DNA from: Hyphomonadaceae bacterium
GTDB lineage: Bacteria; Pseudomonadota; Alphaproteobacteria; Caulobacterales; Hyphomonadaceae
Direction: 5' to 3'
Length of the DNA: 64,000 nucleotides
NCBI GenBank assembly: GCA_016714495.1
Contig: JADKDU010000002.1
Span: 124,001-188,000, forward strand
Below, in pieces: positions 36,439 through 46,180 of the stretch (within the stretch, counting starts at the first letter, position 1; each line of letters begins with the position of its first letter). The notes under the pieces are model-generated. The model was given only the letters and a program-made list of their open reading frames with translations, ran no database searches and was not told the origin of the DNA. The position numbers were made by a program, and so were the translations under genes.

Positions 36439-37046
36439 ATATTCTTCCGCACGCCGCGCAGGAAGATCTGCACAGCGCGACGGGCGCGGGTCTCGATCAG
36501 GTGCGGCGGCATCGTCGCGTTGTTCATGACGAGAAGCTTGAACCCGGAATCCTGGATGACCATGCCGAACAGCATGGCGGCCGCGTCATTCGGATCGTCG
36601 ATCTGGTATTTCGCGCCGACAACGGGGGAGGCGAGCCAGGTGGCCAGCTTCTCGCGCGGAAAGCCCCTCGGCTTCGAGGCGGTCATCAGTTCCGGGTAGC
36701 GGCGCACTTCCGAGATCATCAGGCGCGCCAGCGCCATCGACCGCGGGCTGGTGAAATGCGTCATCATCCGAACGAGCATGCCGTAAAGTTCGAGCTCGAT
36801 ATCGTCGCCGGCCTTGGGCGGCGCAAACTCCCCCATGTCGGCGACGTTTTCGATCAGCAGCGCACCCAGCAATTCGACCTGGCTTTTGAACTGGCGGTAG
36901 ATCGTCTTCTTGGACATGCCCGCCTGCTGGGCGACGGCGTCCATGGTCGCGTGTTCAGGCGTTCCGTCGAGAAAGATCATCCGGGCGGCCGCCAAAATTC
37001 GCTCGCGAGGTGAGTTGTTGTCCCCGGGGTCTTGGACGATCTGCAT
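36435..37046 (-). CDS. TetR/AcrR family transcriptional regulator
   Basis: 203 residues. The N-terminal helix-turn-helix is clear: ERILAAARMIFLDGTPEHATMDAVAQQAGMSKKTIYRQFKSQ. The rest is an all-helical ligand-binding domain with a TetR_C-like end. It is divergent from the RND adaptor/permease pair, with a palindrome in the gap, and so probably represses that pump and perhaps itself. ATG at 37046 follows GGAGCGCC. Confidence 0.93.
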   Translation of the reverse strand: MQIVQDPGDNNSPRERILAAARMIFLDGTPEHATMDAVAQQAGMSKKTIYRQFKSQVELLGALLIENVADMGEFAPPKAGDDIELELYGMLVRMMTHFTSPRSMALARLMISEVRRYPELMTASKPRGFPREKLATWLASPVVGAKYQIDDPNDAAAMLFGMVIQDSGFKLLVMNNATMPPHLIETRARRAVQIFLRGVRKNI

Positions 37047-37440
37047 TGGCGCTCCGGGTAGGCAAAACGTGATCTACTTAACGCGATCACCATCTTTCCC
37101 TTGTATAACAGAATGAGATAGGGAAACGCTATAGTTTCCAAGTTTGGTTGTGATGGGCCTTTTCTACAACAGCTCAGCGGACGGAGAAGCTGCGCCTGAA
37201 GCCACGGGCGGCAAACGGGACACCGCGTCCCGGATTGGCATCGCGACTTCCGTTACGTCAGGTGAATTAACGTCGGGTGCTGCAAAGAACGACAGGACCA
37301 TCAAAAAATTCGACAAGTCAGGTAGTATCTTGAAGTCGTCATTCGTCTTGAAAACGAAGCGGCAGTCAGATCCAGAACGCCTGTTGCACGTAGAAGATAC
37401 TGAATCCTCCTCCTCCCCCGACGCGCAAGGACAGAAAAAA
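37047..37440. other. Divergent control region of TetR regulator and RND pump
   Basis: This 394-base gap holds the palindrome at 37122-37139 and no confident gene. The adaptor frame stays open up to 37144 but the upstream ~100 codons lack a signal or domain, so they are read here as leader. Pale AT-rich patches near 37090-37135 could hold promoters. Confidence 0.5.
37122..37139. promoter_or_regulatory. Putative TetR operator (inverted repeat)
   Basis: GGAAAC-gctata-GTTTCC, perfect 6-bp arms around a 6-base centre, 76 bases from the regulator start and within the shared control region. Size and position fit a TetR-family operator. Confidence 0.5.
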
Positions 37441-38595
37441 ATGCTGACGCGCAAAAAGCTGACATCCGCCGCCGCGATCACCGGCGCGGGCTTCATGATG
37501 CTTGCCCTGCACTCATGCGGGCAGAAGCCGGCGCCTGCCGAAGAAACGGCCGCCGCCAAACCGGCGGAGGCGGGCGCTACGCAGGCGATGCGGGTGTCGC
37601 GCGTTGAGATGCGCGATCTTGCTGACGAATTCGTGGCCTCCGGCCGCCTCGTCGTGCGCGAAGAAGCCGCCGTGGGTTCCGAACTTCCCGGATATCGCGT
37701 TGCGGCGGTGTACGTCGATGAAGGCGACTGGGTGAAGCAGGGGCAGGCGATGGCCAAGCTCGACGACGCGCTGCTGCAGGCGCAGATCGCCCAGGCCGAA
37801 GCCACGCTCGCGACACAGAAAGCCTCGCTCGACTTCAAGAAAAGCCAGCTAGCCCGAGCCGAATCGCTCGAACAGGAAGGCGCCTTCTCGAAGGAGCTTC
37901 TTGAGCAGCGCCGTATGGAAACGGCTGGCGCGCAGGCCTCGCTCGCCGCCTCGCAGGCGCAGGTCAATGAGATAAAAGTGCGCCAGTCGCGCATGACGCT
38001 TCGCGCGCCTGTCGCCGGCATGGTGCTCCAGCGCGCCATCCGCCCCGGCGAAATTTCCACCGTCGCCGCCGCGACGCCGTACTTCCGCATCGCGCGCGAC
38101 GGTCTGATCGAACTCGACGCTGAAATGCCCGACGCAAAGCTCGCCCTCCTCAAGGAAGGCAGCGACGCCACCGTCACGCTCAGCACGGGCGAGGCGATCC
38201 AGGGCAAGGTGCGCTTCGTCTCGCCGCGCGTCGATCTTAACACCAGCCTCGGCCGCGCCCGTATCCAGCTGCCGTTCGACAAGGCGCTGCGTCCCGGCTC
38301 GTTCGCAGAAGCCCGTTTCGGTTCGTCGACCTCGGGCGTGCTTACCGTCCCCGCGAGCGCCGTCCGTTATGAAGCGGGCGGCCCGTCGGTCATGCTCGTC
38401 AGCGAAGACAACAAGGTGAAGCAGGTTCCGGTGAAGCTCGGCGAACGGACGGGCGATTATGTCCAGCTCGTCGAAGGCCCGGCCGCCGGCTCACGCGTTC
38501 TTGCGGTTGGCTCGTCCTTCACGCTCGACGGCGACGTGATCCAGCCGATTGAAGAGGGCACAGCCCAGCAGGCGACCGCACCCGGAGGCAAATAG
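37441..38595 (+). CDS. RND efflux periplasmic adaptor lipoprotein
   Basis: About 384 residues from ATG at 37441, where a lipoprotein signal starts (MLALHSCGQK). The membrane-fusion-protein layout is visible: a biotinyl-lipoyl half AAVYVDEGDWVKQGQAMAKLDD, a coiled hairpin (about 105-170), the second half RAPVAGMVLQRAIRPGE, a beta-barrel domain and a membrane-proximal end. It would join the RND pump encoded 2 bases downstream to an outer-membrane channel, which is not present in this cluster. A longer frame to 37144 exists but looks non-coding. Confidence 0.92.
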   Translation: MLTRKKLTSAAAITGAGFMMLALHSCGQKPAPAEETAAAKPAEAGATQAMRVSRVEMRDLADEFVASGRLVVREEAAVGSELPGYRVAAVYVDEGDWVKQGQAMAKLDDALLQAQIAQAEATLATQKASLDFKKSQLARAESLEQEGAFSKELLEQRRMETAGAQASLAASQAQVNEIKVRQSRMTLRAPVAGMVLQRAIRPGEISTVAAATPYFRIARDGLIELDAEMPDAKLALLKEGSDATVTLSTGEAIQGKVRFVSPRVDLNTSLGRARIQLPFDKALRPGSFAEARFGSSTSGVLTVPASAVRYEAGGPSVMLVSEDNKVKQVPVKLGERTGDYVQLVEGPAAGSRVLAVGSSFTLDGDVIQPIEEGTAQQATAPGGK

Positions 38596-38597
38596 CC

Positions 38598-41500
38598 ATG
38601 AACCTCCCGATTTCCAGCTGGGCGATCCGCAACCCGATCCCGGTTGTGGTCGCCTTCACGCTCATGATCGTCGCCGGCGCGTATTCGTATTCGCGCCTAC
38701 CGATCAAGCAGTTCCCTAACATCTCCTTCCCGATGGTTGTCGCGACCGTCATTCAGGAAGGCGCAGCGCCAACCGAACTCGAGAACCAGGTCACGCGCCT
38801 GGTCGAGAACTCGATCGCGAGCCTGCCGAACATTGAGACCCTGCAGTCGACCGTCACGCTTGGCGTCTCAACCACCATCATACAGTTCGAGATCGGCATC
38901 GATCTCCAGAAGGCCAAGGACGACGTTGAAGCGCGGGTCAACCAGATCCGCACCGAACTGCCTCAGTCGATCCAGCCTCCCATCGTAAACGCGCTCGACT
39001 TCACCGGCGGCACGCTGATGACGTTCGCCGTCGCGCACCCGACCATGTCGGGCGCCGACCTGTCCTGGTTCATCGACGACCGCATCGCGCGCGACATGCA
39101 GTCCGTGAAGGGCGTCGGGCAGATTTCGCGCGTCGGCGGCATAAACCGCGAGATCAACGTCACGCTCGATCCAACGCGGATGTCCTCCCGCGGCGTCACC
39201 GCGGCGGATGTGAACACAGCGCTGCAGCGCTCTTACCGCAACTATGGCGGCGGTCGCGCCGAAGTCGGCGGTTCCGAGACCACGACGCGCGTCATCGGCG
39301 AAACACTCACTGTCGAGGAATTACGCGACCTCACCATCCCGCTACGCGGCGGCACGTCCTATGCGAAACTCTCCGATGTCGCCGATGTAGGCGATGGCTC
39401 GGCCGAAATCCGCTCCTTCGCGCGTCTCAACGGCCGCCCTGTCGCGGGCTTCAACGTCGTCAAGGTCGACGACGCATCCGAGGTCGATGTCGAGCGCGGC
39501 GTCCTTGAATCGATCGCTCGTCTCGAAGCCGCCAATCCGGGGTTGAAGATCACCAAAATCTTCTCGATGACCGACGACACCAAGGCCAACTTCCACGCCA
39601 CCGAGGCCGTGCTGGTCGAAGGCATGATCCTCGCCGCCCTCGTCGTGTTCCTCTTCCTGCGCGACTGGCGCGCCACCGTCATCGCGGCGCTCGCCATGCC
39701 GCTGTCGCTTATCCCGACTTTCTTCGTGATCTCGCTGTTCGGCTTCTCGCTGAACATTGTCACGCTGCTCGCCCTCACGCTCGTCATCGGCATCCTTGTT
39801 GATGACGCCATCGTGGAGATCGAGAACATCCAGAAGCGAACGCTGGCGGGCTACACGCCCTTCCGCGCCGCCATGGAAGGCGCCGACGCGATCGGACTCG
39901 CCGTTCTGGCGACCACGGCTTCGATCGTCGTGGTGTTCCTGCCGACCTCCTTCATGGGCGGCATGCCGGGACAGTTCTTCATCGAGTTCGGCATCACGGT
40001 CGCCGTGGCCGTCGTCTTCTCGCTGCTGGTCGCGCGCTTTGTATCGCCCTTGATGGCGGCTTACTTCCTCAAGCCGACGAAGCATGATCACGGCGATGTG
40101 CGCAGGCTCCCCGCTTTCTACGAGTCGTCGCTGGCCTGGGCGCTGCGCCATCGCCTCATCGCGTCGGCGTTTGGCGGCCTGTCTTTTATCGCCACCATCT
40201 TCTTCGTCGGCATTCTGCCCAAGGGCTTCATCCCGACGGAAGACCCCGGCTACATCATGTTCAACATCTCTGCGCCTCCGGGATCGACCCGCGCGCAGAT
40301 GGAGCGCTCCGCGACCGAACTGAACGACCTGCTGATCAAACAGCCTGACGTCGAGAACGTTTTCATCTCGATCGGCACGGGCGGGGCAGGCGGTCAAGCG
40401 GCCGCGGCTGGCGGCGGCGGTGGCGGCTCAGGCCTCACCTCGGGCTCAGCCACAGTCGTCATGCGCGACGGCCACAAGATGTCGACGGAAGAACTCAAGC
40501 AGCATATCCGTCCATACTTGAAGCAGATCGCCGATATCCGCGTTACGGCGCTGATGAGCGGAAGCGGCCCCGGCGGGTCCGACGTCAACATCCTGCTCAC
40601 AAGTGAAGACAGCGCCGCGCTCGACAAGGCGCAGCTCGCTCTGCTCAACGAGATGAAGGATCTTCCCGAGATCCAGAATCCGCGCCTGTCGCCGGAACCT
40701 CCTGGTCCTGAGCTGATCATCCGCCCACGCACGGAGGAGGCTGCTCGCCTCAACGTGTCGACGGATGCGATCGCGCAGGTCGCGCGTGTCGCGACGTCTG
40801 GCGAATTCGAAGCCAACACGCCGAAATTCTCGGAAGGCGAACGCCGCCTGCCGATCCGCGTGCGCCTGCCGGATTCGATCCGCAACGATCTGTCTGAGCT
40901 GTCCCAGCTTCGCGTGCCGACCCTAAATGGCGGCTTCACGACGCTGGGCGCTGTCGCCGATCTCACCTACGAGGCTGGCCCGGGCAATATTCAGCGCCTT
41001 TATCGCAAACGCATGGCGTCCGTGCAGGCCGACTTCGCGCCGGGCAAGTTGTCTGGTGACGCGACCGAGGCCGTCGACAACACCAAGACCATGCAGGAAA
41101 TCCTAGCCGGTGAAGAAGCTGGCACAGGCGTGGTCACACGCGCCCGCGTCGGCAACGAACAGGCCCAGATGCAGATGTTCGGCGGCATCGTCGTGGCTCT
41201 GATGGCCGGTGTCGCGCTGATCTATTCGGTCATGGTTCTGCTGTTCAAATCGGTCTTCAAGCCGATGGTCATCCTGTCGTCCCTCCCGCTGTCCTTCTCC
41301 GGCGCTTTCCTGGCGCTGCTGATCACGGGCAAGGAAATTTCGATGCCGGTCATGATCGGCTGCGTGCTCCTGCTGGGCATCGCCGCCAAGAACGCCATCC
41401 TGCTCGTCGAGTTTGCGATCGAAGCCCAACAGCGTGGCAAGAACACCTATGACGCCATCTTGGAGGCCTGCCGCGAGCGCGCGCGGCCCATAGTGATGAC

Positions 41501-41777
41501 CACCGTCGCCATGTCTGCGGGCATGATACCGACGGCTCTAGGCATAGGTGAAGGCGCCGGCTTCCGTCAGCCCATGGCCATCGCGGTCATTGGCGGCTTG
41601 ATCTCGTCGACGATGCTCTCGCTGATCCTTGTGCCGGTCGTCTACTCGTTCGTTGACCAGTTCGAACGCTTCATCAGCCCCTGGGCCGGCCGCCTCGCGA
41701 CCAAGCCCACGGCGGAAGACGATCTGCTCCTTCACAAAGTCAAACATCCAGCTGACGTTCCGCCGGCAGCGGAATAG
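38598..41777 (+). CDS. RND (HAE1) multidrug efflux permease
   Basis: 1059 residues, usual for AcrB-type pumps. Twelve membrane segments in two halves; the proton-relay aspartates are in LVIGILVDDAIVEIEN and the partner lysine in GIAAKNAILLVEFA. The porter domain starts at RLPIKQFPNISFPMVVAT. A short Gly/Ala-rich loop near residue 600 (TGGAGGQ to GGGGGSG) is unusual. Proton-driven tripartite export of drugs or other amphiphiles is expected. GGAGG precedes ATG at 38598. A terminator follows. Confidence 0.95.
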   Translation: MNLPISSWAIRNPIPVVVAFTLMIVAGAYSYSRLPIKQFPNISFPMVVATVIQEGAAPTELENQVTRLVENSIASLPNIETLQSTVTLGVSTTIIQFEIGIDLQKAKDDVEARVNQIRTELPQSIQPPIVNALDFTGGTLMTFAVAHPTMSGADLSWFIDDRIARDMQSVKGVGQISRVGGINREINVTLDPTRMSSRGVTAADVNTALQRSYRNYGGGRAEVGGSETTTRVIGETLTVEELRDLTIPLRGGTSYAKLSDVADVGDGSAEIRSFARLNGRPVAGFNVVKVDDASEVDVERGVLESIARLEAANPGLKITKIFSMTDDTKANFHATEAVLVEGMILAALVVFLFLRDWRATVIAALAMPLSLIPTFFVISLFGFSLNIVTLLALTLVIGILVDDAIVEIENIQKRTLAGYTPFRAAMEGADAIGLAVLATTASIVVVFLPTSFMGGMPGQFFIEFGITVAVAVVFSLLVARFVSPLMAAYFLKPTKHDHGDVRRLPAFYESSLAWALRHRLIASAFGGLSFIATIFFVGILPKGFIPTEDPGYIMFNISAPPGSTRAQMERSATELNDLLIKQPDVENVFISIGTGGAGGQAAAAGGGGGGSGLTSGSATVVMRDGHKMSTEELKQHIRPYLKQIADIRVTALMSGSGPGGSDVNILLTSEDSAALDKAQLALLNEMKDLPEIQNPRLSPEPPGPELIIRPRTEEAARLNVSTDAIAQVARVATSGEFEANTPKFSEGERRLPIRVRLPDSIRNDLSELSQLRVPTLNGGFTTLGAVADLTYEAGPGNIQRLYRKRMASVQADFAPGKLSGDATEAVDNTKTMQEILAGEEAGTGVVTRARVGNEQAQMQMFGGIVVALMAGVALIYSVMVLLFKSVFKPMVILSSLPLSFSGAFLALLITGKEISMPVMIGCVLLLGIAAKNAILLVEFAIEAQQRGKNTYDAILEACRERARPIVMTTVAMSAGMIPTALGIGEGAGFRQPMAIAVIGGLISSTMLSLILVPVVYSFVDQFERFISPWAGRLATKPTAEDDLLLHKVKHPADVPPAAE

Positions 41778-41800
41778 GCGCGTCCGACTGAAATCCAGAA

Positions 41801-41826
41801 GGTCCGCTCCGCAGAGCGGGCCTTTT
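41801..41826 (+). terminator. Terminator of the RND pump operon
   Basis: Stem GGTCCGCTC / GAGCGGGCC (one G-T pair) with loop cgca, then TTTT. Confidence 0.75.
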
Positions 41827-42298
41827 ACTTTTGCCGGCAGGCCGGCACCATCCCCGCATTCGACCACCCGAACTGGGGGACAGCCATGTCCCGAACCGCT
41901 GCAAGGCAACGCCCGGCGCCGCTCCGCCTGTAGGACGCCCGGATGCACAAATCACCCGTCCGTCCTTAAGCGCACCTTCGCCTCGCTGTGCGTGGGGGAG
42001 GAACGCCTTCAGTTCATCCTCGAGATCTCCTCCTCCAGCGCATCGCGTTGGGGGAGGTTGATCGCCGCAACAAAGGCGCCGGGCGCCTGTTCAGGTGGAA
42101 CAAGGCGCGCGGGCGAGCCCCATCCTCCGTACGGCTAAAAAAACCGGGGGGCAGTCAGGGGCTCGCCCGCAACCCTCTTCGCACAATCCGATGGGACAAG
42201 GGGGCTCGCTTCGCGTTCGCGGCCCGCCTTCAGCACTTCAGTTGTCAATTATCTAAAACGATTGTCTCGCACTCACCCGCGAGATCGCGTCCGCGCCT
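41827..42298. other. Intergenic region without a recognisable gene
   Basis: About 470 bases. No frame resembles a known protein. It holds the long inverted repeat at 42109-42170 and short AT-rich tracts around 42135 and 42245. Confidence 0.6.
42109..42170. repeat. 13-bp inverted repeat with 36-base spacer
   Basis: GCGGGCGAGCCCC at 42109-42121 and its exact reverse complement at 42158-42170. The spacer includes the palindrome CCGTACGG (42127-42134) and a run of seven A residues. It could form a stable stem in RNA. Confidence 0.65.
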
Positions 42299-42682
42299 TC
42301 AGCCCGGCTCGGCATCGCCAGCGCGTGACGCCCAGATCAGGCCCACGAACAAGCCCTTCATGCGCGGAAGCAACAGCAGCGTCAGGCCGACAACCAGCCC
42401 GGCCACGACGAGGAAAGGTATCCACACCGCGTCTGCATCGCGATTGGCGAACACGAAGAAGAACGGAGAGATAAGGTGGCCCACCAGCAGAATCGTCGCC
42501 CAGGCTGGCCCATCATCGGCGCGAATGTCGCCGGTCCGTTCGCCGCAATGCAGGCAGCCTTCGGCCTGGCGCAGATAGCCCGCCATGATCCGGCCGCGAC
42601 CGCAGGCGGGGCAGCTCAGTTTCAGGCCGCGACGGATGGCGAGCCAGACATCGCGCTTCGGTTCAGAGTTCGGACCGCTCAT
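42299..42682 (-). CDS. DUF983 family membrane protein
   Basis: 127 residues. A zinc-ribbon-like N-terminus, LSCPACGRGRI followed by CLHCGERTGD (two CxxC pairs), precedes two membrane segments (about 60-80 and 85-108). This is the DUF983 layout, common in alphaproteobacteria, often near cytochrome oxidase genes, though none is here. Function unknown. Confidence 0.88.
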   Translation of the reverse strand: MSGPNSEPKRDVWLAIRRGLKLSCPACGRGRIMAGYLRQAEGCLHCGERTGDIRADDGPAWATILLVGHLISPFFFVFANRDADAVWIPFLVVAGLVVGLTLLLLPRMKGLFVGLIWASRAGDAEPG

Positions 42683-42787
42683 TCTTCAAGCGTCGCGCGG
42701 GCAGAGAGCAAGGTCGAGCGCCCGCAGCGTCGCAGGCCAAAATGCCCCAGCCGCTTGCGTCAAGTGCTGGCGACCAGGCGTCAGTGA

Positions 42788-43138
42788 TCAGGTTTGGGCG
42801 AACTGCAGCCCGGCCGCGCCGCGCGTCTGCCAGACGACGTAGGCCCAGGTCTTGATTCGCAGCGTGGGCTCGGAAAGCATGACCCGGTCGGTCAGCTGGA
42901 TATCGCGCAGGAACTCGACGCGCGCGCCGGTGATGCTGACATTCTTCACGACTACATCCACCCGCTCCCCGCCGAGCGTGGTCACGGTCGCGGATTTGAA
43001 GGTCTGCTTGCGTTCGGCGCGTTTTTCTCCCGGTCCGGCCGAGGTGTAATGCACCTCTTCCGCAGGAACCGCAGCGATCTTGCGCATGCGGTCCGCCAGC
43101 GGATCACCTGGTTTTCCAGAGGTTGGTTTCTTGAACAT
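42788..43138 (-). CDS. PilZ-domain protein
   Basis: 116 residues. Single PilZ-like barrel: the basic stretch EKRAERKQTFKSATV stands where the c-di-GMP-binding RxxxR motif lies, and NVSITGARVEF matches the second D/NxSxxG motif. The arginine spacing is not canonical, so ligand binding is uncertain. It may be a c-di-GMP effector, and the window also holds a degenerate GGDEF-EAL protein, but the two are not adjacent. Confidence 0.78.
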   Translation of the reverse strand: MFKKPTSGKPGDPLADRMRKIAAVPAEEVHYTSAGPGEKRAERKQTFKSATVTTLGGERVDVVVKNVSITGARVEFLRDIQLTDRVMLSEPTLRIKTWAYVVWQTRGAAGLQFAQT

Positions 43139-43313
43139 ACACCCGCGAAATTGTGACCCAACCGAACGGAGTTTGGTCGGAAAGCATTATGAAATACTTG
43201 ACCTTTTAGCCCCGCGTCGCCCTAACGCATGTTAGTCTGCGCCTCCCTGCCGCGGGCAGCCCTGAAAATCACCGTATTTTGGGCAGGGTGATCGAAGGCT
43301 CGCCATGCCGGAG

Positions 43314-44624
43314 CTAGCCGAAATGGCGCATATCCGGCTCGGGAAGGCCCGTCGCCTTGCCGGTAATATAGATGAAGCCGTCCTCGTCTATGCGCCCGTT
43401 ATCGCCGGTCGCCACATAGCCATCGACGTCACGCAGCGTCTTGCGGGTGGGCGAGGCGGGCAGGTCGCAAACAAGCGAGCGTGGCGTTCGCGCCCAGATT
43501 TCACCAATCGCGCCGGCCGGCAGGCGCTGGCCGTGTTCATCGCGAATCTCGACGCTGACCCCGCGAATCGGACGGCCGCAGCTGCCGGGTTTTTCGTGAA
43601 GGCGCGCCAGTGGCATGGTGGAAATCCGCCCTGCCTCGGTCGACCCATAAGCCTCGCTCAGAATCGGCGCGAACAGGCTCGCCAGCCACCCCTTGAGATC
43701 GGCCGAAGCCGGCGCTCCGCCGATCTCGAGCTCGCGGAGCGAAGATGTATCGGCCTTGCGTACCGCGTCGGCGCCCAGCTCGCGCATCTGCTCGAACGAT
43801 TCCGGCAGGGCGCTCCAGTGCGTGACCCGACGCTTGCTGATGGTGGCAAGCGCTTTGGCGGCATCGAAATCGCGCATCAGGCAGACGGCGCGGCCTGCGA
43901 CCAACGCCGCCCAGAACTGGACCGGTCCCCATATCCGATGCGGCGGCACCGTGATCAGCGAGACGCCGCTTTCCGGCGCCGGCGGACGCGAAATCGAGGC
44001 GGGCGCTGCGCGGCGGTGGGGAACGCCAACGGGCAAGGCGCGGCCGGGCGCACCCGCGGTCCACGCAACCAAGGATGGCTGCGTTGGTCCGAAGCGCGGC
44101 TGGGCTACGGGCGGGAACAGGTCCCAGAAATTGAAAAAGCCGGGAAAGGCGCCATCCATCGTCGCACGCAACCGGAACGGCAGCCCTTCCAACGCCGGCG
44201 CGAGACGCACGGGCGCAATGTCGCCAAGGATGACGGCGCCGGCCTCGCTTGCGATCAGTCTTTCCCGCAGCGCGCGGGGCGGCAGGTCTGGATCAAGCGT
44301 TAGAAGGCGTGCATCGATCTTGGAACAGGCGAGTGCGATCACCGCCCACTCGATCCGGTTGCTGCAGCGTACAGCGATCACGTCATCCGGTCCGAGGCCG
44401 CGGCCGGCCAGGGCGTCGGCCAGCAGGTCGGCATACTCGTTCCATGCGTGATAGGTCAGCATGGCTGCGCCTTCGAACAGCGCAGGATGGTCGCCGCGCG
44501 TTGCGGCCCAGTATTCCAGGCTGCGGGCAACAGGCTCGGTCAATGCGCGCGCGACCGGCGGATGCTCCTCACCCGTCGGCCGCGCATACGCGACAGGGAT
44601 TCGTGATCGGGGCCGGTCAACCAC
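43314..44624 (-). CDS. Truncated AMP-binding (acyl-CoA synthetase-like) protein
   Basis: 436 residues. The large N-terminal domain of the ANL superfamily is recognisable: LTYHAWNEYADLLADAL, SEAYGSTEAGR (326-330 YGSTE) and YVATGDNGRIDEDGFIYITG. The phosphate-binding loop, normally TSGTTGxPKG, reads AWTAGAPGRALPVG (187-200), and the ~110-residue C-terminal domain with the catalytic lysine is missing since the frame stops just after the hinge. No C-terminal remnant is seen in other frames downstream. Adenylation activity is doubtful. The start is GTG at 44624. Confidence 0.82.
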   Translation of the reverse strand: MVDRPRSRIPVAYARPTGEEHPPVARALTEPVARSLEYWAATRGDHPALFEGAAMLTYHAWNEYADLLADALAGRGLGPDDVIAVRCSNRIEWAVIALACSKIDARLLTLDPDLPPRALRERLIASEAGAVILGDIAPVRLAPALEGLPFRLRATMDGAFPGFFNFWDLFPPVAQPRFGPTQPSLVAWTAGAPGRALPVGVPHRRAAPASISRPPAPESGVSLITVPPHRIWGPVQFWAALVAGRAVCLMRDFDAAKALATISKRRVTHWSALPESFEQMRELGADAVRKADTSSLRELEIGGAPASADLKGWLASLFAPILSEAYGSTEAGRISTMPLARLHEKPGSCGRPIRGVSVEIRDEHGQRLPAGAIGEIWARTPRSLVCDLPASPTRKTLRDVDGYVATGDNGRIDEDGFIYITGKATGLPEPDMRHFG

Positions 44625-44857
44625 TGAAACAGCACTCCAAACCTAGCGGTCATCACAAGATAAACTGCCTGTGAAACAAGCAAGTCTGTTGACCCAGCGA
44701 TAGGGGCGGACGCAGTGTCGCACGCAACGCAACGGCCGCCTCCGAATTAGGCAAAACCCCGCCCGCCGAGTTGACGGGCAGGTGTGGTCGCGGCACGGAC
44801 TGACCCGATTTCAGATCAGATGCGGGCTCACCCGCAGCCAAGACTCGAGGACTTCCC

Positions 44858-46180
44858 ATGACCGTCAGCCTCACCGCTCCAGCCGCGCCTGTCGACGAAA
44901 TCTCGGCCTACATCGCCGCCGCCACGAAGTCCGCATGGGACGTGATCGGTCTGCCGGCGGGAACGCCGATCAAGCCCGTCAAGAAAGTTGGCGTTCTGGG
45001 CGCCGGCACGATGGGCGGCGGCATCTCGATGAACTTCGCGAATGTCGGGATTGCGGTGACGATCGTGGAAATCCAGCAGGCGGCGCTCGACCGCGGACTT
45101 GGCGTGATCCGCAAGAACTATCAGAACTCGGCCGACAAGGGCCGCTTCCCGCAGGAAGAAGTCAGCGTCCGAATGGGCCTTCTCACGGGCTCGCTCGATC
45201 GCGCGGACCTAGCCGATTGCGACCTCGTGATCGAGGCGGTGTTCGAAGACATCGCCGTCAAGAAAGATATCTTCGCGGACCTCGACCGGATCTGCAAACC
45301 CGGCGCGATCCTCGCCACCAACACGTCCTATCTCGACATCAACGAGATCGCCTCCGTCACGAAACGGCCGCAGGATGTGATCGGCCTGCACTTCTTTTCC
45401 CCTGCCAACGTCATGAAGTTGCTCGAGATCGTGCGTGCGCGCCACACGTCGGATACCGTGGTTGCGACCGCGATGGATCTCGCGAAGAAGATAAACAAGG
45501 TCGCGGCGCTTGCGGGCGTGTGCCCCGGCTTCATTGGCAATCGCATGCTCGCTACGCGTGGCCAGTCGGCGCAGGTTCTCGTGAAGGCTGGCGCAATGCC
45601 ATGGGATGTCGACGCCGCTTTCAACGCATTCGGTTTCAAGATGGGCCCGTACCAGATGTCGGATCTCGCCGGTCTCGACATTGGCTGGAAGCCGGGCGCC
45701 AAGACTGCGAACCCGTTGCGCGATATGATCTGCGAACGCACGCCGCGCCGTGGTCAGAAGTCGGGAGCCGGGTATTACGACTACGACGAAAATCGTGTTG
45801 GCCGCCCCTCGCCGGAAGTCGAGGCGATCGTGAAGGAGTTCGCGGCGGCTTCTGGCGTTGCGCCGCGCAAGGTGACGCGTGACGAGATTCTCGAAGAGTG
45901 CATCTTCCCGATGATCAATGAAGGCGCGGCGATCCTTGAAGAGGGCATGGCCCAGCGCGCTGGCGACATCGATGTGACATGGCTGAACGGCTATGGTTGG
46001 CCGCAAGACAAGGGCGGGCCGATGTTCCTTGGCGACAAGGTCGGCGTGCAGCGCGTGCTGGAAGTCGCAGAGCGTGTGTCGAAGGTCGTGCCGGCCATCA
46101 AGGTCTCGAACCTGCTGCGGTCGATGGCGAAGGACGGCCGCAAGTTCGTTGACCTGCCGGCGCAACCGCTGAAGGTCTAG
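44858..46180 (+). CDS. 3-hydroxyacyl-CoA dehydrogenase
   Basis: 440 residues. The Rossmann motif VGVLGAGTMGGGISMNFAN binds NAD; LVIEAVFEDIAVKKDIFADLD and GLHFFSPANVMKLLEIV (catalytic histidine) follow, then CPGFIGNRM and two helical C-terminal domains. It corresponds to the dehydrogenase half of FadB/FadJ without the enoyl-CoA hydratase domain, and so catalyses the third step of beta-oxidation. GAGGA precedes ATG at 44858. Its stop overlaps that of the ABC-2 permease on the other strand by 4 bases. Confidence 0.94.
   Translation: MTVSLTAPAAPVDEISAYIAAATKSAWDVIGLPAGTPIKPVKKVGVLGAGTMGGGISMNFANVGIAVTIVEIQQAALDRGLGVIRKNYQNSADKGRFPQEEVSVRMGLLTGSLDRADLADCDLVIEAVFEDIAVKKDIFADLDRICKPGAILATNTSYLDINEIASVTKRPQDVIGLHFFSPANVMKLLEIVRARHTSDTVVATAMDLAKKINKVAALAGVCPGFIGNRMLATRGQSAQVLVKAGAMPWDVDAAFNAFGFKMGPYQMSDLAGLDIGWKPGAKTANPLRDMICERTPRRGQKSGAGYYDYDENRVGRPSPEVEAIVKEFAAASGVAPRKVTRDEILEECIFPMINEGAAILEEGMAQRAGDIDVTWLNGYGWPQDKGGPMFLGDKVGVQRVLEVAERVSKVVPAIKVSNLLRSMAKDGRKFVDLPAQPLKV

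Noticed and set aside
41988..42578. 196-codon plus-strand frame
   Set aside because: Runs antisense through the DUF983 gene and has Arg/Ser/Pro-rich shadow composition.
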